Origin: RGIG6165 sp045538835
Lineage (GTDB): Bacteria; Bacillota; Clostridia; Oscillospirales; Feifaniaceae
Assembly (NCBI GenBank): GCA_045538835.1
Contig: JAZQEF010000005.1
Location: 1-41,390 of the forward strand
DNA: 41,390 bases
Direction: 5' to 3'
Shown in pieces: positions 1 through 6,901 of this stretch; the stretch's first letter is position 1, and every line of letters begins with the position of its first letter. A program made the position numbers and the translations under genes. The notes beneath the pieces were generated by a model. That model worked only from the letters and a program-made list of their open reading frames with translations, did not search any database and was not told where the DNA came from.

Positions 1-1
1 C

Positions 2-277
2 CCCTGGACCCGCATTATCGAGCACAAGTGGTTTGAGTTCGGCAACCAGCCTAAGACTGTTATCTCCCGGGAGTACAGCTCCGAGTGGAAGCTGGGCGAT
101 GAGCCTTACTATCCCGTCAACGATGCCAAGAACGGCGCATTGTATGCTGAGTATAAGGCTCTGGCAGAGAAAGAGACCAACATCGTCTTCGGCGGCCGCC
201 TGGGCGAGTACAAGTACTACGATATGGATGCCGTTATCGCCTCCGCACTGGAAATGTGCAAGAAGGAACTGTATTGA
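2..277 (+). CDS. glf: UDP-galactopyranose mutase, C-terminal part (5' end outside window)
   Basis: The last 91 codons of a flavoenzyme that interconverts UDP-galactopyranose and UDP-galactofuranose for cell-surface galactofuranose polymers. The frame reads in from the window edge. Family-typical stretches are RIIEHKWFEFG, VISREYSSEWK, GDEPYYPVND and, near the end, FGGRLGEYKYYDMD, which belongs to the FAD-binding C-terminal region. Two stop codons in a row (TGA TAG) close it and a terminator follows. Codon use is strongly biased to C/G at third positions (GCC, CTG, ATC), unlike most of the window. Identity is secure from the C-terminal motifs; whether it belongs to the same genome as the rest is questioned in the findings. 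Confidence 0.9.
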   Translation, partial: PWTRIIEHKWFEFGNQPKTVISREYSSEWKLGDEPYYPVNDAKNGALYAEYKALAEKETNIVFGGRLGEYKYYDMDAVIASALEMCKKELY

Positions 278-282
278 TAGCG

Positions 283-315
283 AAAGCCTGCCAATCCGGC
301 AGGCTTTCATATTTT
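283..315 (+). terminator. Intrinsic terminator after glf
   Basis: Stem AAAGCCTGCC / GGCAGGCTTT with loop AATCC, followed by CATATTTTG. It separates glf from spoVAC, so the sporulation genes should have their own promoter, but I see no convincing one in the 40 bases between. Confidence 0.8.
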
Positions 316-352
316 GTTTCATGCTGGGCAAACTGATCCCGGAGGGGATCAT

Positions 353-793
353 ATGACGGAAAAACAATATGCCCGGCTGGTGCAGGAGCTGGCACCCAAA
401 TCGCCCATGTGGAAGGATTGCCTGAAGGCTTTTGTGATCGGTGGGGCCATTTGTGCCTTAGGGCAGGGAATAATGAATTTCTACCTATGGCTGGGGTTGG
501 ACAAGGAAAACGCCGGAACGGCCATGTCCATGACCTTGGTGGCGCTGTCCGCGCTGCTGACCGGGCTTAGCCTGTACGACAATATTGCCAAACACGCCGG
601 AGCCGGAACTCTGGTGCCCATCACCGGGTTTGCCAATTCCATCGCCGCCCCGGCAGTAGAATTCCAGACAGAGGGTTTCATCCTTGGTGTTGGAGCGAAG
701 ATGTTTACCATTGCAGGACCTGTTATCGTTTACGGAACGCTCTCATCGGTAATATACGGTCTTATCTATTACTTTTTCGGAGGTGCCGTATGA
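353..793 (+). CDS. spoVAC: Stage V sporulation protein AC (SpoVAC)
   Basis: A 146-residue integral membrane protein of the SpoVA complex, which moves dipicolinic acid into the forespore and releases it at germination. The start at 353 is set by the ribosome binding site GGAGG at 341-345; a longer frame opens upstream but runs through the terminator. Several hydrophobic helices are visible, including the segments around FVIGGAICALGQG, ALSALLTGLSLYD and TIAGPVIVYGTLSSVIYGL, plus the family motif HAGAGTLVPITGFANS. Its stop overlaps the spoVAD start by 4 bases (ATGA). The first part of the gene is GC-rich like glf; from about codon 110 onward it uses the A/T-richer codons of spoVAD. Confidence 0.93.
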   Translation: MTEKQYARLVQELAPKSPMWKDCLKAFVIGGAICALGQGIMNFYLWLGLDKENAGTAMSMTLVALSALLTGLSLYDNIAKHAGAGTLVPITGFANSIAAPAVEFQTEGFILGVGAKMFTIAGPVIVYGTLSSVIYGLIYYFFGGAV

Positions 794-1788
794 GAAAAAT
801 TTTGAAATTTTCGGGTGTAAAAGTGGCAGTCGGTGCCGCGATAGCAGGCACAAAGGAGGGGGAAGGGCCTCTTTCTGAAGATTTTGACAGAATAGAGCAC
901 GATGCATATTTCGGACAGAAAAGTTGGGAACTTGCAGAGGGGGAATTGCAGAGTCAGACGGCTTCTCTCGCTCTGCAAAAAGCATCTCTCAAAAGGGATG
1001 ATATAGATATCGTGATAAGCGGTGATCTTGAAGATCAATGCTTTGCAAGTTCAAAAGGGGCGATGCAGAGCGCATCGAGTATGCTTGGCATATACGGCGC
1101 CTGCTCGACCATGGCGGAGTCGTTGCTCATCGGCTCTATGGCAATATCGGGCTGTTTTGCCGATCGTGTCATGTCACTCACTTCGTCACATTTCTGCGCC
1201 GCTGAAAAGCAGTTTAGATTTCCTCTGGAATACGGCGCTCAAAGACCGCAGACAGCACAGTGGACGGTGACGGCATCGGGTGCAATAATTCTGGAACACA
1301 GCGCGGAGGAAAACGGCATATTTATCACTCGCGGTATGATAGGAAAACCAATTGAAATGGGTATAACCGATGCAAATAATATGGGCGCTGTAATGGCGCC
1401 TGCGGCGCAGAACACGATATGTGAGTTTCTCAAATCAGCAGGGGAGTCACCCGATAACTATGATTTGATTTTAACGGGCGATCTCGGAAAAGAAGGCAGC
1501 CGACTTATGAAAGAACTTGCCATAGAAGAGGGTTTTGATTTAAACGGTGTCCACAACGACTGCGGTCTTATGATATATGATATAGAGCGTCAGGATGTCC
1601 ACTCGGGCGGCAGTGGCTGCGGTTGCAGTGCAAGCATAGTTGCATCTCATATCCTGAAAAAGATGAGAGAGGGAAATCTTAAAAAGATACTTTATATTGC
1701 AACAGGCGCACTTATGAGCGCCACTTCTGCACTTCAGACACAACCTATAACGGGCATTGCGCATCTTGTTGAATTTGAGGTAAAATAA
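790..1788 (+). CDS. spoVAD: Stage V sporulation protein AD (SpoVAD)
   Basis: A 332-residue thiolase-fold protein, the dipicolinate-binding subunit of the SpoVA channel in the spore inner membrane. The N-terminus (GVKVAVGAAIAGTKEGEGPL), the central GIYGACSTMAESLLIG and the late HSGGSGCGCSASIV match the family, and the length is as expected (about 335-340). It starts inside the last codons of spoVAC and its stop TAA shares a base with the ATG of spoVAE, so the three are translationally coupled. In Bacillus this operon is made under forespore sigmaG; I could not place a sigmaG promoter here. Confidence 0.95.
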   Translation: MRKILKFSGVKVAVGAAIAGTKEGEGPLSEDFDRIEHDAYFGQKSWELAEGELQSQTASLALQKASLKRDDIDIVISGDLEDQCFASSKGAMQSASSMLGIYGACSTMAESLLIGSMAISGCFADRVMSLTSSHFCAAEKQFRFPLEYGAQRPQTAQWTVTASGAIILEHSAEENGIFITRGMIGKPIEMGITDANNMGAVMAPAAQNTICEFLKSAGESPDNYDLILTGDLGKEGSRLMKELAIEEGFDLNGVHNDCGLMIYDIERQDVHSGGSGCGCSASIVASHILKKMREGNLKKILYIATGALMSATSALQTQPITGIAHLVEFEVK

Positions 1789-2141
1789 TGGAATTTGTAA
1801 GAGCATTTATAACAGGCGGGATAATATGCGTCGTTGCTCAACTGCTCATTGACTATACAAAACTTACACCTGCAAGAATAGTCGTTCTTTTCGTATCGCT
1901 CGGCGTTCTGCTCACAGCGCTTGGTATCTATCCAAAGATAGTTGATTTCGGCGGCGCAGGGGCAACTGTGCCCATAAGCGGTTTTGGATATTCACTTGCC
2001 AGAGGTGTGCAGCAGGCAGTAAAGGAAAAAGGCTTCACGGGTGTATTTACAGGCGGAATAACGGCGGCATCAGGCGGCATAAGTGCGGCAATAGTAATAG
2101 GATATGTCTTTGCGCTTCTTGGCAAGTCAAAAGAAAAATAA
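1788..2141 (+). CDS. spoVAE: Stage V sporulation protein AE (SpoVAE/SpoVAEb)
   Basis: A 117-residue membrane protein, third member of the spoVAC-AD-AE cassette used by Clostridia. It contains repeated hydrophobic segments (AFITGGIICVVAQLLI, VVLFVSLGVLLTALGIY, ISAAIVIGYVFALLG) and the motif GGAGATVPISGFGYSLA, which parallels GAGTLVPITGFANS in SpoVAC and supports common ancestry of the two. The start codon overlaps the spoVAD stop. A terminator lies directly after, so the operon appears to end here. Confidence 0.93.
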   Translation: MEFVRAFITGGIICVVAQLLIDYTKLTPARIVVLFVSLGVLLTALGIYPKIVDFGGAGATVPISGFGYSLARGVQQAVKEKGFTGVFTGGITAASGGISAAIVIGYVFALLGKSKEK

Positions 2142-2142
2142 T

Positions 2143-2176
2143 AAAACGGTTGGAAAATTTCTAACCGTTTTATTTA
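2143..2176. terminator. Bidirectional terminator between spoVAE and the abrB-like gene
   Basis: Stem AAAACGGTT / AACCGTTTT with T-rich flanks on both strands. It sits between two converging genes and overlaps the last codon of the minus-strand gene. Confidence 0.75.
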
Positions 2177-2409
2177 TTAAGTTCTTTAATACAGTCTTTG
2201 CAAATAAATTTGCCTTTGAATTCAGCAACATTTTTTTCGCTGCCGCAGAAAGCACAGTTTGGCTGATGTTTTTTCAGGACAACAGAATCTTTTTCGACAA
2301 ATATTTCAACAGAATCTTTTGGTCCGATACTAAGGTGTCTGCGCAATTCAATAGGAAGAACTATTCTGCCGAGATTATCAATAGTACGTAATATTCCTGT
2401 TGATTTCAT
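2170..2409 (-). CDS. AbrB/SpoVT-type transition-state regulator with C-terminal zinc ribbon
   Basis: A 79-residue DNA-binding protein. Residues 1-48 form the swapped-hairpin AbrB fold, with the diagnostic GILRTIDNLGRIVLPIELRR. Residues 50-79 add a short zinc ribbon, CAFCG (about 52-56) and CKDC (about 71-74), often seen in clostridial AbrB homologues. AbrB-type proteins hold back stationary-phase and sporulation genes during growth. The start is supported by GGGAG upstream on the minus strand. The promoter carries two Spo0A-box matches, the expected control for an abrB-like gene. Whether it is the functional equivalent of B. subtilis AbrB or Abh cannot be decided from sequence alone. Confidence 0.88.
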   Translation of the reverse strand: MKSTGILRTIDNLGRIVLPIELRRHLSIGPKDSVEIFVEKDSVVLKKHQPNCAFCGSEKNVAEFKGKFICKDCIKELNK

Positions 2410-2443
2410 ATTTTTACTCCCATTTTATAAATTTATTGATAAT

Positions 2444-2472
2444 AGAATATCACTTTTTTTCGACACGGTCAA
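2444..2472 (-). promoter_or_regulatory. SigmaA promoter of the abrB-like gene
   Basis: On the minus strand: -35 TTGACC (2467-2472), 17-bp spacer, -10 TATTCT (2444-2449), about 35 bases upstream of the ATG. Confidence 0.8.
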
Positions 2473-2485
2473 CCTTTTTTCGACA
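2459..2485 (-). promoter_or_regulatory. Two Spo0A-box matches (TGTCGAA) in the abrB-like promoter
   Basis: Two exact copies of TGTCGAA on the minus strand, at 2459-2465 (inside the -35/-10 spacer) and 2479-2485 (just upstream of the -35). They lie 20 bp apart in the same orientation, about two helical turns. TGTCGAA is the established Spo0A box, and Spo0A~P repression of abrB is the known control in Bacillus. Occupation here would block RNA polymerase directly. Confidence 0.7.
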
Positions 2486-2499
2486 CATGTATTTATTGC

Positions 2500-2537
2500 C
2501 AAAAAATATAAAAAGAGGAACCTAAGTTCCTCTTTTT
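2500..2537 (-). terminator. Intrinsic terminator downstream of 6S RNA
   Basis: On the minus strand: stem AAAAGAGGAAC / GTTCCTCTTTT with a 4-base loop, then a long T-rich run (TTTTTATATTTTTT). It would end the 6S transcript about 25-30 bases past the proposed mature 3' end. T-runs also allow weaker termination on the plus strand. Confidence 0.75.
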
Positions 2538-2565
2538 ATACTATATTGTGTCCGTTAAAAAAACG

Positions 2566-2762
2566 GTATTACCCCACAACGACCGTCTGACCTTTAAAAA
2601 CCCTGCTGATGCAAGGGTGGGTGCTTCCTGTGCAGCCTTGTGCTTCCAACGTCCAACTGCTTAAACAGTCGGGAGGCCTGCTTTTCCATCTGCAAATCAA
2701 GTAAAGCTCCCTTTTATAAGATTGTAGGAATTTATCGGTCAAAAAACGAATCTCGCAGGGAT
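2566..2762 (-). ncRNA. ssrS: 6S RNA (RNA polymerase regulator)
   Basis: About 197 bases with no reading frame, between a strong sigmaA promoter and a terminator. The ends can pair to close a rod: 5' UAUCCC with 3' GGGGUA, and further in UUGACC with GGUCAG. The middle has family-typical stretches: CTCCCGACTG opposite CAGTTGGACG, then GGAAGCACAAGGCTGCACAG and GCACCCACCCTTG leading to a small hairpin CCCTTGC / GCAGGG. In other bacteria 6S RNA mimics an open promoter and sequesters the housekeeping sigma holoenzyme in stationary phase. The call rests on recalled family features and foldback, not on a covariance model; the ends are approximate. Confidence 0.85.
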
Positions 2763-2768
2763 AGTTAT

Positions 2769-2797
2769 ATTATAACCAAAAACACACTGTTTTTCAA
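2769..2797 (-). promoter_or_regulatory. SigmaA promoter of 6S RNA
   Basis: On the minus strand: -35 TTGAAA (2792-2797), 17-bp spacer, consensus -10 TATAAT (2769-2774). Predicted start near 2762, matching the 5' arm of the RNA. Confidence 0.85.
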
Positions 2798-2834
2798 TAG
2801 GTATAATAAGGCGATTTTTGAAGATAATACAAAT

Positions 2835-3179
2835 ATGAAGAAATTAATTTTGATAGGTATTCTCTGCGGAGCTATAAACGGATTTTTCGGAGGAGGAGCA
2901 GGACTTATACTTGTGCCTCTTTTGGGGCTTGTAGGCCTTGAAACAAAATACTGCCATGCCACCAGTATTGCAGTAACATTACCGCTTAGTGTCGTTTCAC
3001 TTTGTGTATATTTTTTTTCGGGAAATATAGCCACTGAAAATCTGTGGTTATATATTATCGGCGGCACGGTAGGCGGAATAGTGGGAGCGACACTGCTTAA
3101 AAAAGTGTCATCGCGTTTTATCAACATTCTGTTTTCGCTCTTTATGATATTTTCTGCAGTCAGGTTGTGGTTTAGATGA
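2835..3179 (+). CDS. Half-size TauE/SafE family membrane protein (first of a pair)
   Basis: 114 residues. The reading frame is open from 2640, but that part covers the antisense of 6S RNA, so I start at ATG 2835 (MKKLILIGIL). The protein has about four hydrophobic helices and the TauE/SafE signature GAINGFFGGGAGLILVPLL near the N-terminus, followed by HATSIAVTLPLSVVSL. TauE/SafE proteins are putative exporters of sulfite, sulfonates or similar anions and are normally about 250 residues with two such halves. The next gene supplies the second half and overlaps by 4 bases. The ribosome binding site is weak. The substrate is unknown. Confidence 0.82.
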   Translation: MKKLILIGILCGAINGFFGGGAGLILVPLLGLVGLETKYCHATSIAVTLPLSVVSLCVYFFSGNIATENLWLYIIGGTVGGIVGATLLKKVSSRFINILFSLFMIFSAVRLWFR

Positions 3180-3526
3180 AAGAAATAATTATATCTTTGA
3201 TTACAGGCGCGCTCAGCGGTATGGGTATCGGGGGAGGCAGTCTGCTCATCATACTGCTCACTGCATTTTTCGGTGTGGCTCAGGTGTCAGCACAGAGTAT
3301 AAATCTCATATATTTTCTGCCGTGTGCCGCAGTTTCACTCTTTATACATTTTAAAAACGGTTTTGTGGACAAAAAAACCGCACTTACAGTAGCCCTCAGC
3401 GGCTGTATAAGTGCGATTCCGTTTGCCTATTTTGCTGTAAATTGTGACAGTTCGGTTTTGAGAAAATGTTTTGCTGTTTTAGTTTTTATATGCGGTATTT
3501 TTCAACTTTTTAAAAAATCAAGATAA
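3176..3526 (+). CDS. Half-size TauE/SafE family membrane protein (second of a pair)
   Basis: 116 residues, starting on the ATGA that ends the preceding gene. It repeats the same plan: an N-terminal GALSGMGIGGGSLLIILL motif, QSINLIYFLPCAAVSL and a helix-rich remainder, so the two proteins are paralogous halves and probably assemble as a heterodimer equal to one full TauE/SafE unit. This is inference from size and coupling. Its 3' end overlaps the convergent ruvX gene by 25 bases. Confidence 0.82.
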   Translation: MKEIIISLITGALSGMGIGGGSLLIILLTAFFGVAQVSAQSINLIYFLPCAAVSLFIHFKNGFVDKKTALTVALSGCISAIPFAYFAVNCDSSVLRKCFAVLVFICGIFQLFKKSR

Positions 3527-3915
3527 CTCTGAAGTATTATTGAGGCGGCTATCCTATCGACAAGCGCCTTTCTTTTTTTGCCTCGTTTATCCGTCTCGTT
3601 GAGAAAGTAAGCGGCAGATACCGTGGTCAGTCTCTCATCTCTAAGGATTATCTCGCCATCAAATTTTTCTGCGAGCATGGCGGCAAAAATACGCGTCTTT
3701 TCGGCGCGGGGCCCCTCACTTCCGTCCATATTGAGCGGAAGACCTAAAACGAGTTTTTCCACATCCTCTTTTTTTACGATCTCCATAATTTCATCGCAGA
3801 CCTTGGGCGCGTGACCGCTTTCTATTGTCGTATAATTCGATGCCAGTATCAAACTGCTGTCACTGATGGCAACACCTGTTCTTCTGTCGCCGTAGTCAAT
3901 TCCGAGTATTTTCAT
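3502..3915 (-). CDS. ruvX: Putative Holliday junction resolvase RuvX/YqgF
   Basis: 137 residues, the usual length for this RNase H-fold family involved in pre-16S rRNA 5' end maturation (and proposed to cut Holliday junctions). Visible motifs are the first acidic strand ILGIDYGDRRTGVAISD, the central LVLGLPLNMDGSEGPRA and the conserved DERLTTVSA. It follows the glycosyltransferase-CsaB gene by 8 bases on the same strand and is probably co-transcribed. The overlap of its 3' end with the convergent TauE-like gene leaves no room for a terminator between them. Confidence 0.93.
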   Translation of the reverse strand: MKILGIDYGDRRTGVAISDSSLILASNYTTIESGHAPKVCDEIMEIVKKEDVEKLVLGLPLNMDGSEGPRAEKTRIFAAMLAEKFDGEIILRDERLTTVSAAYFLNETDKRGKKRKALVDRIAASIILQSYLDFLKS

Positions 3916-3923
3916 AATTCACC

Positions 3924-6101
3924 TTAATCATCAAGCAATTCTGCGGCAATTTCCGCATTCTTTGCGGCTTCACGCTTCATTCTTGCCGAACGCGCCTTTA
4001 CACTTCGTGAAAATTCATCGTAACTGCCGAGTATAACATCTGCATAATTGATAAGCGCTTCGAGATTTATATTGTCACAGGGGACAAGCATATCTATGCC
4101 GATATATTCGAGAAAACTGATTATCTTGGAATCGTAAGAAATGCCTATGGCAGGTACGCCCTCAAGTATTGAGAAAACAAGTGAGTGCAATCTCATACCT
4201 ACGGTAAATTTTGCATTTGCAAGTATCGCCCTGACCTGATCGGTGTCCATATTGGAAAAACAGTATGTGTCAAGCAGATCCGCAAGTTTTTTGCATACCT
4301 CGGCATCGTCTTCATCGTTAAGTGAAAGCACGATAGGCGTATAAGAATACGTGCGTTTGATATATTCTGCAAAGGTCGAAAGTTTTTCGGCATAGTGGTT
4401 GTCAAGAGTCTCCCAATTTCTCACCGAAAGAACAAAATAATTTTTCGGAAATTTATCCGATATTTCAAGTTTTGATTCGGGAAGTGTGAAAACTTCATCA
4501 GCCGTAATTTCTATATACGGCTCAGTGACATTCATTGTTTTAAGCAGCGCTGCAGAGCGGCTTTCTCTGAGTGTTATAACGTCAACCGAATTGAGCACTC
4601 TGGCTGTCAGCGGATAGTTCTTGCGGCGTACAAGCGGTCCGATGCCGTTGGCATAGAGCATTGTGTAGACACCGCAGTAATTTGCCCAGTATAGAAGCGA
4701 CAGGTAATAGAAAAGCGATTTTGTACTCGTAACATCCTGCACCAAATTGCCTCCGCCAAAAATAAGAACCTTGCTTTTTAAAATAACTCTCATGACAGAG
4801 AAGATGTTAAAACGGTCAAAAGCATGATAACGCTCAGGAAGTAAAGCATCTTTTGCCGAACGTGTAAGTACGGCTATACAGCAACCGGGACGCTTTGCTT
4901 CAAGATTATTTGCAATGGCGCCGAGAAGCGCTTCATCACCCATATTTTTATATCCGTAATAGCCGCAGAGCAGATAATCGTAACTCTTTGGTTTGTATAC
5001 CTGATAATATACGTTCAGCGCATCTTCTGCCATTCTTGAAACAGAATAGTCTTTGAGTATTATCTCGCGCTCAGCCTTGCCGATCGTCTTTTTCTGTGAA
5101 TCGGAAAGGGCAAGATATTTTTTATATTCTTCAAGAATGCCTTTTGCCGTGGTCGTTCCGATACCTCTGAAGGTAAAGTTCGTCTTGTAACAGTCGTCAA
5201 GTTTGCTCTCGTCAAACAGACCTACAAAACCCTGATTACCTGCAAATATAACAGGTGTCTCACAAGACATCGCCTCAAGCGCCGCGCGGGAAACACCTAC
5301 AAACAGGTCTGCCCTCGCACAGAGACGGGGGATATCTGTGCGGCCGCCCGTAATAATTATAAAATCACTGCCGACCTTGTTGTTTATGGCTGTCGCCTTT
5401 GCTCTGAGTTCTTCGAGTGCATTGCCGTTTCCCACCACAAGTATTTTTGCATCTGGTGTCAGCGTGTGAATATCTTCCGCCGCGGCAAGAAGTTCATATG
5501 CCGCAAGACAGGCATTTTTGTCCATTCTGCTGACTGTGAGTATAACGGGAGTGTTGGGTGATAGATCAAATTCTTCATCTATGGGCAGGGTGGAGACTTT
5601 AGAAGAAAAATCTGCCGTATTTATACCGTTGACGGTGACAGTAATCTTATCGTCCGAAATGCCGTAATTCTCGACAAGATATGCTTTTAAGTCATCTGAT
5701 ACGGCAATTGAGCGTTTGCCCCACGTTGTCAGTTTTCCGATAAGACCGTCTGTACTGAAATTAAAATGTGTTGTGGTGACAAGCGGTGTGCGAGTCAGAA
5801 AACCTACTATATTAGATATAAACGCGGGTATGCGCGCGTGCGCGTGTATAATATCGGGACGGTTGTTTTTCACCCATCTGTAAAGTATAACTGCGGAACG
5901 CAGAATAGCCCCCACACCTCTTACGTTGAGGGGAGCATCAACATGTTTGACACCGCAGGTTTCAACATTTTTTACAAAAACGCCGCCGTTGGAGCAAATC
6001 GTAATATCATGTCCCGATTTGGAGAGGGCTTTTGAGAGTTCGGCGATATGTGTTTCCGCACCGCCGAGATCCAGTCCCATAGTAGTCATTAATATTTTCA
6101 T
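3924..6101 (-). CDS. csaB: Fusion protein: GT4 glycosyltransferase + CsaB polysaccharide pyruvyltransferase
   Basis: 725 residues from ATG 6101, chosen because GGAGA lies just upstream; an in-frame ATG at 6113 would add four residues and has no such site. Residues 1 to about 370 are a GT-B fold family 4 glycosyltransferase (GLDLGGAETHIAELSKAL at the start; LEAMSCETPVIF in the donor site). From about residue 374 (YDYLLCGYYGYKNMGDEALL) to the end it matches CsaB, with FGGGNLVQD, MLYANGIGPL and GMRLHSLVFSILEGVPAIGI. CsaB adds pyruvate ketals to secondary cell-wall polymers, creating the anchor for SLH-domain surface proteins; a linked GT4 could build the sugar it modifies. The first Glu of the GT4 EX7E motif appears missing (GVSRAALE), so donor binding may be atypical. 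Confidence 0.88.
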   Translation of the reverse strand: MKILMTTMGLDLGGAETHIAELSKALSKSGHDITICSNGGVFVKNVETCGVKHVDAPLNVRGVGAILRSAVILYRWVKNNRPDIIHAHARIPAFISNIVGFLTRTPLVTTTHFNFSTDGLIGKLTTWGKRSIAVSDDLKAYLVENYGISDDKITVTVNGINTADFSSKVSTLPIDEEFDLSPNTPVILTVSRMDKNACLAAYELLAAAEDIHTLTPDAKILVVGNGNALEELRAKATAINNKVGSDFIIITGGRTDIPRLCARADLFVGVSRAALEAMSCETPVIFAGNQGFVGLFDESKLDDCYKTNFTFRGIGTTTAKGILEEYKKYLALSDSQKKTIGKAEREIILKDYSVSRMAEDALNVYYQVYKPKSYDYLLCGYYGYKNMGDEALLGAIANNLEAKRPGCCIAVLTRSAKDALLPERYHAFDRFNIFSVMRVILKSKVLIFGGGNLVQDVTSTKSLFYYLSLLYWANYCGVYTMLYANGIGPLVRRKNYPLTARVLNSVDVITLRESRSAALLKTMNVTEPYIEITADEVFTLPESKLEISDKFPKNYFVLSVRNWETLDNHYAEKLSTFAEYIKRTYSYTPIVLSLNDEDDAEVCKKLADLLDTYCFSNMDTDQVRAILANAKFTVGMRLHSLVFSILEGVPAIGISYDSKIISFLEYIGIDMLVPCDNINLEALINYADVILGSYDEFSRSVKARSARMKREAAKNAEIAAELLDD

Positions 6102-6191
6102 TGTATTCTCCATAATGTTGTTTTAAAATATTATAATATATATCAGTAAGATTTTCTATACATATTTTTAAATAAATCATCGAAAAAACAC

Positions 6192-6220
6192 TTGCAATTT
6201 ATATTATAGTGGATTATAAT
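6192..6220 (+). promoter_or_regulatory. SigmaA promoter of the rpmG-secE-nusG operon
   Basis: TTGCAA (6192-6197), 17-bp spacer, TATAAT (6215-6220), about 100 bases before rpmG. TTGCAA is self-complementary and could also serve as the -35 of a minus-strand promoter (TATTTA at 6169-6174) for the csaB fusion, but that second reading is weak. Confidence 0.8.
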
Positions 6221-6321
6221 GAATATTACCTCTGGTCAGGTCTTTTTTTTTGAAAGAAAATATTTGGCTCGGACGGAGGAAGGAAACATAAAAAGGTTTT
6301 CGAAAATTAGGAGGTGCAAGA

Positions 6322-6471
6322 ATGAGAGTTAAAATTACTCTTGCTTGTAGTGAATGTAGTCAGAGAAACTACAACACTATGAAAAACAAGAAAAACAATC
6401 CCGATCGTCTTGAAATGAACAAGTACTGCCGTTTCTGCAAGAAGCATACTGTACACAAGGAAACTAAGTAA
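6322..6471 (+). CDS. rpmG: 50S ribosomal protein L33
   Basis: A 49-codon gene with ribosome binding site AGGAGG a few bases upstream. The product starts MRVKITLACSECSQRNY and has two CxxC pairs (CSEC and CRFC), the zinc-binding form of L33. The order rpmG-secE-nusG-rplK-rplA is typical of Firmicutes. Cys-containing and Cys-free L33 paralogues often coexist and respond to zinc supply; whether a second copy exists cannot be seen here. Confidence 0.97.
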   Translation: MRVKITLACSECSQRNYNTMKNKKNNPDRLEMNKYCRFCKKHTVHKETK

Positions 6472-6514
6472 GTTACTTAACATTTAACAAAGACGTAAGA
6501 AAAGGAGGATTGCA

Positions 6515-6886
6515 ATGGCTGACAAGGAAAAGAAGGGCGGCATCGGCAAATGGTTCCGTGAATTCAGAAGTGAATGGAAGAAAATCGTTTGGCCCGGTCG
6601 CAAACAGCTTAAAAACAATACGCTGGTAGTAATTGCCTGCGTGGTTGTTGTCACACTGGTCATATTCGCATTTGATTCAGGTTTCAAAGCGCTCGTAGGT
6701 CTTGTTATTCCCGAGTATGAAACTTCCACAGTTGTAACAGACGAAACAACACAGGATGATCTGGTTGAAGATGATGGAACAACTGAAAATGAAGTTGTCG
6801 AAGATGATACAGTTGAAGGCGAAACAGAAACTGACGAAACGACCGACCAGCAGTCCGCAGAAGGCAATACTGCTGATGCTCAGTAA
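6515..6886 (+). CDS. secE: Preprotein translocase subunit SecE with long acidic tail
   Basis: SecE stabilises the SecY channel. Residues 10-70 are the conserved part: an amphipathic helix (GKWFREFRSEWKKIVWPGRK) and one transmembrane helix (TLVVIACVVVVTLVIFAFD). Single-helix SecE proteins are usually 60-75 residues; this one has 123. The extra roughly 50 residues after VIPEYETSTV are almost all Asp, Glu, Thr and Val with no Lys or Arg, a low-complexity acidic tail expected outside the membrane. The start follows GGAGG at a proper distance. Confidence 0.95.
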   Translation: MADKEKKGGIGKWFREFRSEWKKIVWPGRKQLKNNTLVVIACVVVVTLVIFAFDSGFKALVGLVIPEYETSTVVTDETTQDDLVEDDGTTENEVVEDDTVEGETETDETTDQQSAEGNTADAQ

Positions 6887-6901
6887 TCAAGGGGTGTCTG
6901 T

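Noticed and set aside
33..356. Open frame of 107 codons on the plus strand
   Set aside because: It is a shadow of the UDP-galactopyranose mutase frame and runs through the terminator; its sequence is Ser/Thr-rich nonsense.
2640..2834. N-terminal extension of the first TauE-like gene
   Set aside because: It lies antisense to the 6S RNA, has no membrane-protein character and precedes the natural start MKKLILIGIL.
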